Positions 42,037 to 42,060 of a stretch of 42,060 nt of DNA are shown here, piece after piece. The position numbers were made by a program, and so were the translations under genes. Numbering within the stretch: position 1 is the stretch's first letter; each line of letters begins with the position of its first letter. Under the pieces are notes generated by a model, which worked only from the letters and a program-made list of their open reading frames with translations, made no database searches and was not told the DNA's origin. The stretch is from Clostridium sp. Lineage in GTDB: Bacteria; Bacillota; Clostridia; Clostridiales; Clostridiaceae. The stretch spans positions 1 through 42,060 of the forward strand of contig NZ_JAUNLM010000016.1 in NCBI RefSeq assembly GCF_030532265.1, in the 5' to 3' direction.

Positions 42037-42060
42037 TTATGAGAAATATCTATCTAATAC
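42037..42060 (-). CDS. Possible C-terminal end of an edge-truncated gene
   Basis: Read on the minus strand from the edge, one frame gives VLDRYFS followed by TAA at 42037-42039, then a terminator 34 bases further on. The short length makes this tentative, and nothing about the product can be said. Confidence 0.25.
   Translation of the reverse strand, partial: VLDRYFS

Overview
The window is about 27-30% GC by eye, densely packed, and typical of a low-GC, endospore-forming Firmicute. The best guess is Clostridium sensu stricto, in the C. perfringens/C. baratii range. Support comes from sporulation-associated genes (prkA, yhbH, spoVR), rubrerythrin, an iron-sulfur L-serine dehydratase in two subunits, T-box and TPP leader RNAs, and frequent TTG/GTG starts behind strong AGGAGG sites. 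The species is an inference. No tRNA, rRNA, CRISPR array, IS element or prophage was seen.

Left part (1-7955): an edge-truncated membrane protein, a diacylglycerol-kinase-type lipid kinase and pssA (phospholipid metabolism), a small helical protein, then a minus-strand run transcribed prkA > yhbH > spoVR > rubrerythrin > 81-aa protein that ends in a terminator. The first three form the widespread PrkA/YeaG-YhbH/YeaH-SpoVR/YcgB stress and sporulation module. Here it is followed closely by a peroxide-scavenging rubrerythrin.

Middle (8150-24810): a T-box riboswitch controls a dicarboxylate/amino-acid:cation symporter, and my reading of its specifier is UUU (Phe). Then come recQ, an SdpI-family membrane protein, and a response regulator / ABC transporter / histidine kinase cluster of the bacitracin- or lantibiotic-resistance type. 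A TPP riboswitch precedes thiW (thiamine-precursor ECF S component). Next are a hypothetical protein, sdaAB-sdaAA, small membrane proteins, a TGS-like/uridine-kinase-type nucleoside kinase, a DUF421-DUF4363 pair, a Cys-rich DUF1540 protein and a nucleoid-associated NdpA-like protein.

Right part (24992-42060): two membrane-anchored exported proteins of unknown role, a Na/Pi cotransporter with PhoU-like tail, a CYTH protein, a stand-alone flavin reductase, small membrane proteins and an unlisted 37-aa ORF. They are followed by a shikimate operon transcribed aroB-aroA-aroC-(chorismate mutase::aroE)-aroK-aroF, which makes chorismate from E4P and PEP. Then come cardiolipin synthase and a long collagen-like surface protein gene. 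That gene is in frame over 2448 bases but carries three stop codons, caused by a tight cluster of identical C-to-A changes on the plus strand. This is either decay or a sequencing artefact.

The most notable items are the T-box transporter, the chorismate mutase-shikimate dehydrogenase fusion, the rubrerythrin-extended prkA operon, the mutation cluster in the collagen gene, and the uncharacterised exported pair at 24992-27054. No clearly new defence or mobile system is visible.
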